The position numbers and the translations under genes were made by a program. Below are positions 5,469 through 6,054 of a DNA stretch of 6,054 nt, piece by piece. The DNA is from Candidatus Hydrogenedentota bacterium. GTDB lineage: Bacteria > Hydrogenedentota > Hydrogenedentia > Hydrogenedentales > JAEUWI01. The notes beneath the pieces were generated by a model. That model searched no databases, was not told where the DNA came from, and saw only the letters and a program-made list of their open reading frames with translations. Each line of letters opens with the position of its first letter. The first letter of the stretch is position 1. The stretch covers positions 1-6,054 of the forward strand of contig JAUIKJ010000194.1 in the NCBI GenBank assembly GCA_030430835.1, given 5' to 3'.

Positions 5469-5765
5469 CTACTCGTAGGCGCCGGCCAGCAGGGTGGCAC
5501 GACGGCTTTCGCTTTCCGCCCGGACGCCGGTCGACTCCGCCTGATCCTCGTCGACCCGATCCAGATAGAAGATATAGCCGACGGGTTCCCGCAGGACCCG
5601 GGCGATCTTCAGGCTGACGAGTACGGACGGGTTCAGCCGGGACTTCTCGATGGCGAGAATCGTCTGTCGGGTCACATCGACTTCACGCGCCAGATCGGCC
5701 TGCCGCATGTTGAGCCGTGACCTGAGTTCCCGAACCCGGTTTTTGAGTGCAAATTCTTGACCCAT
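5469..5765 (-). CDS. Small XRE-family HTH regulator
   Basis: A 98-residue protein with one helix-turn-helix domain at about 8-66: LKNRVRELRSRLNMRQADLA, then REVDVTRQTILAIEKSRLNP (written as two blocks), then LKIARVLREPVGYIFYLD. The run R-Q-A-D-L-A, V-T-R-Q-T-I, I-E-K and N-P-S is the signature of the small Cro/C1-type regulators that often control a neighbouring gene or themselves. The last 25 residues are charged and have no recognised domain. ATG 5763-5765 is chosen because the -10 box ends seven bases before it; a longer reading starting at an ATG at 5790-5792 would begin inside the promoter. Its stop codon lies nine bases from that of the aminotransferase, tail to tail. Confidence 0.88.
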   Translation of the reverse strand: MGQEFALKNRVRELRSRLNMRQADLAREVDVTRQTILAIEKSRLNPSVLVSLKIARVLREPVGYIFYLDRVDEDQAESTGVRAESESRRATLLAGAYE

Positions 5766-5771
5766 GCGCGG

Positions 5772-5800
5772 ATTATACAAATTGTGTGACATGTTGTCAA
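5772..5800 (-). promoter_or_regulatory. Perfect-consensus sigma-70 promoter giving a leaderless XRE mRNA
   Basis: On the minus strand TTGACA (5800-5795), a 17-base spacer and TATAAT (5777-5772) match the housekeeping consensus at all twelve positions and at the ideal spacing. Six bases follow before ATG (5765-5763). Since transcription usually starts about seven bases after the -10 box, the first transcribed base should be at or next to the A of the start codon, leaving no room for an SD site. Confidence 0.88.
5777..5799. promoter_or_regulatory. Two palindromic operator candidates inside the XRE promoter
   Basis: Two small dyads fill the promoter: TGACA-TGT-TGTCA (5787-5799) covers most of the -35 box and the adjacent spacer, and ACAA-A-TTGT (5777-5785) runs from the spacer into the first base of the -10 box. 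Their centres are 12 bases apart, a little over one helical turn. XRE repressors bind short dyads of this size, so self-repression of a very strong promoter is a reasonable reading. No binding motif for this subfamily was compared. Confidence 0.4.
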
Positions 5801-5858
5801 GTATTTCTTTCTTGGACCTGGTTACTGGAATAATCGGCGGGATCACGCGGGTTTTGAA

Positions 5859-5887
5859 TTGAATCGGTGGGTCGGTCCTGCTATACT
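5859..5887 (+). promoter_or_regulatory. Extended -10 promoter of the Hsp70-like gene
   Basis: TTGAAT (5859-5864), a 17-base spacer and TATACT (5882-5887), with a TG one base before the -10 box (5879-5880), form a good sigma-70-type promoter with an extended -10. Transcription should start near 5894, leaving a leader of about 76 bases. It points away from the XRE promoter, about 60 bases off. Confidence 0.65.
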
Positions 5888-5888
5888 C

Positions 5889-5906
5889 CGCGGCTTGGCG
5901 CGGCTT
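5889..5906 (+). repeat. Tandem CGCGGCTT direct repeat at the start of transcription
   Basis: CGCGGCTT occurs at 5889-5896 and again at 5899-5906, a 10-base period, so both copies lie on the same face of the helix just after the -10 box. The position suits a repressor site, but such a short repeat could be chance in GC-rich DNA. Confidence 0.35.
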
Positions 5907-5916
5907 TATTTTGTTC

Positions 5917-5945
5917 GCTAAGTACCTGAAATCATTGTATTTAGC
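5917..5945 (+). other. Leader stem-loop upstream of the Hsp70-like gene
   Basis: GCTAAGTAC (5917-5925) pairs with GTATTTAGC (5937-5945): eight Watson-Crick pairs and one G-U pair, loop 11. It ends 24 bases before the GTG start and 12 before the SD site, leaving that site free. It is AT-rich, so of moderate stability; a temperature- or protein-sensitive role is only a guess from the chaperone-like gene that follows. Confidence 0.4.
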
Positions 5946-5957
5946 ACGGATAAATCA

Positions 5958-5963
5958 AGGGGA
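5958..5963 (+). promoter_or_regulatory. SD site fixing the GTG start of the Hsp70-like gene
   Basis: AGGGGA is followed by six bases and then GTG at 5970-5972, the only start codon at a suitable distance in the frame that gives the conserved ATPase motif. Confidence 0.65.
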
Positions 5964-5969
5964 TTTGAC

Positions 5970-6054
5970 GTGGGGAAGCCTTGTTTCGGTGTCGACTTCG
6001 GCACCTCCAATTCGAGTATCGCGGTGGCGCATGACGACCGGGTGGAAGTGCTGC
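5970..6054 (+). CDS. Hsp70/DnaK-family ATPase, N-terminal fragment
   Basis: Twenty-eight codons and one base before the window ends. After M-G-K-P the translation reads CFGVDFGTSNSSIAVAH (5-21), the first phosphate-binding loop of the actin-Hsp70 ATPase fold: Asp9, Gly11, Thr12, Ser13 and Asn14 correspond to the D-x-G-T-T/S-N of DnaK. The S-N-S-S-I-A-V run fits Hsp70-like proteins such as YegD more than MreB or ParM. Hsp70s bind unfolded peptide in an ATP-dependent cycle, and YegD-type members have no settled substrate. Whether a peptide-binding or other C-terminal domain follows cannot be seen. It is divergent from the XRE regulator with about 200 bases between them, so that regulator may control it. 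Confidence 0.8.
   Translation, partial: MGKPCFGVDFGTSNSSIAVAHDDRVEVL

Noticed and set aside
1..6054. tRNA, rRNA, classical rho-independent terminators, insertion-sequence transposase
   Set aside because: I looked for cloverleaf ends, hairpins followed by T-runs and transposase motifs, and found none that I can support.

Overview
The window is GC-rich, densely coded bacterial DNA with short intergenic gaps, GTG as well as ATG starts, and recognisable Shine-Dalgarno (SD) sites in front of about half of the genes. The gene types are a Tat-exported intradiol dioxygenase, a secreted lipoprotein phosphoesterase, a DUF4287-SRPBCC protein, an Rrf2 regulator ending in NMYYI and an Hsp70-type ATPase beginning GVDFGTSNSS. 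Together with several families of short palindromic repeats they suggest an uncultured bacterium of the Planctomycetes/Verrucomicrobia/Hydrogenedentes kind. That placement is an inference from gene style only; there is no rRNA or other marker gene.

Layout. Bases 1-201 (+) are the 3' end of a gene whose tail resembles the nuclease domain of a phage-type large terminase. It converges, across a short hairpin repeat, on a two-gene minus-strand operon (1925 down to 293). That operon encodes a Tat-signal intradiol ring-cleavage dioxygenase followed 16 bases later by a lipoprotein of the endonuclease/exonuclease/phosphatase fold, so both products are expected outside the cytoplasm. Divergent from it is surE (2045-2737, +), a survival nucleotidase. 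The 336 bases after surE hold no gene and are filled with three different palindromic repeat elements, including a 130-base element made of four hairpins arranged as one inverted repeat.

Next is a minus-strand gene (3688 down to 3074) for a DUF4287-SRPBCC/AHSA1 protein. It is divergent from a plus-strand pair (3781-5459): an Rrf2-family regulator without the usual Fe-S cysteines and, 11 bases later, a class III PLP aminotransferase. The AT-rich stretch between them carries a dyad that overlaps the putative regulator promoter. A small XRE-type regulator (5765 down to 5469) converges on the aminotransferase with only 9 bases between stop codons. It is read from a perfect-consensus sigma-70-type promoter placed so close to its ATG that the mRNA should be leaderless. 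Divergent from it, with its own extended -10 promoter and a structured leader, is the start of an Hsp70-family ATPase that runs off the window.

I see no CRISPR array, tRNA, rRNA, intact transposase or known defence system. The most unusual points are the leaderless regulator with a perfect promoter and built-in dyads, the four-hairpin palindrome, the exported dioxygenase/phosphoesterase pair, and the Rrf2-aminotransferase unit.
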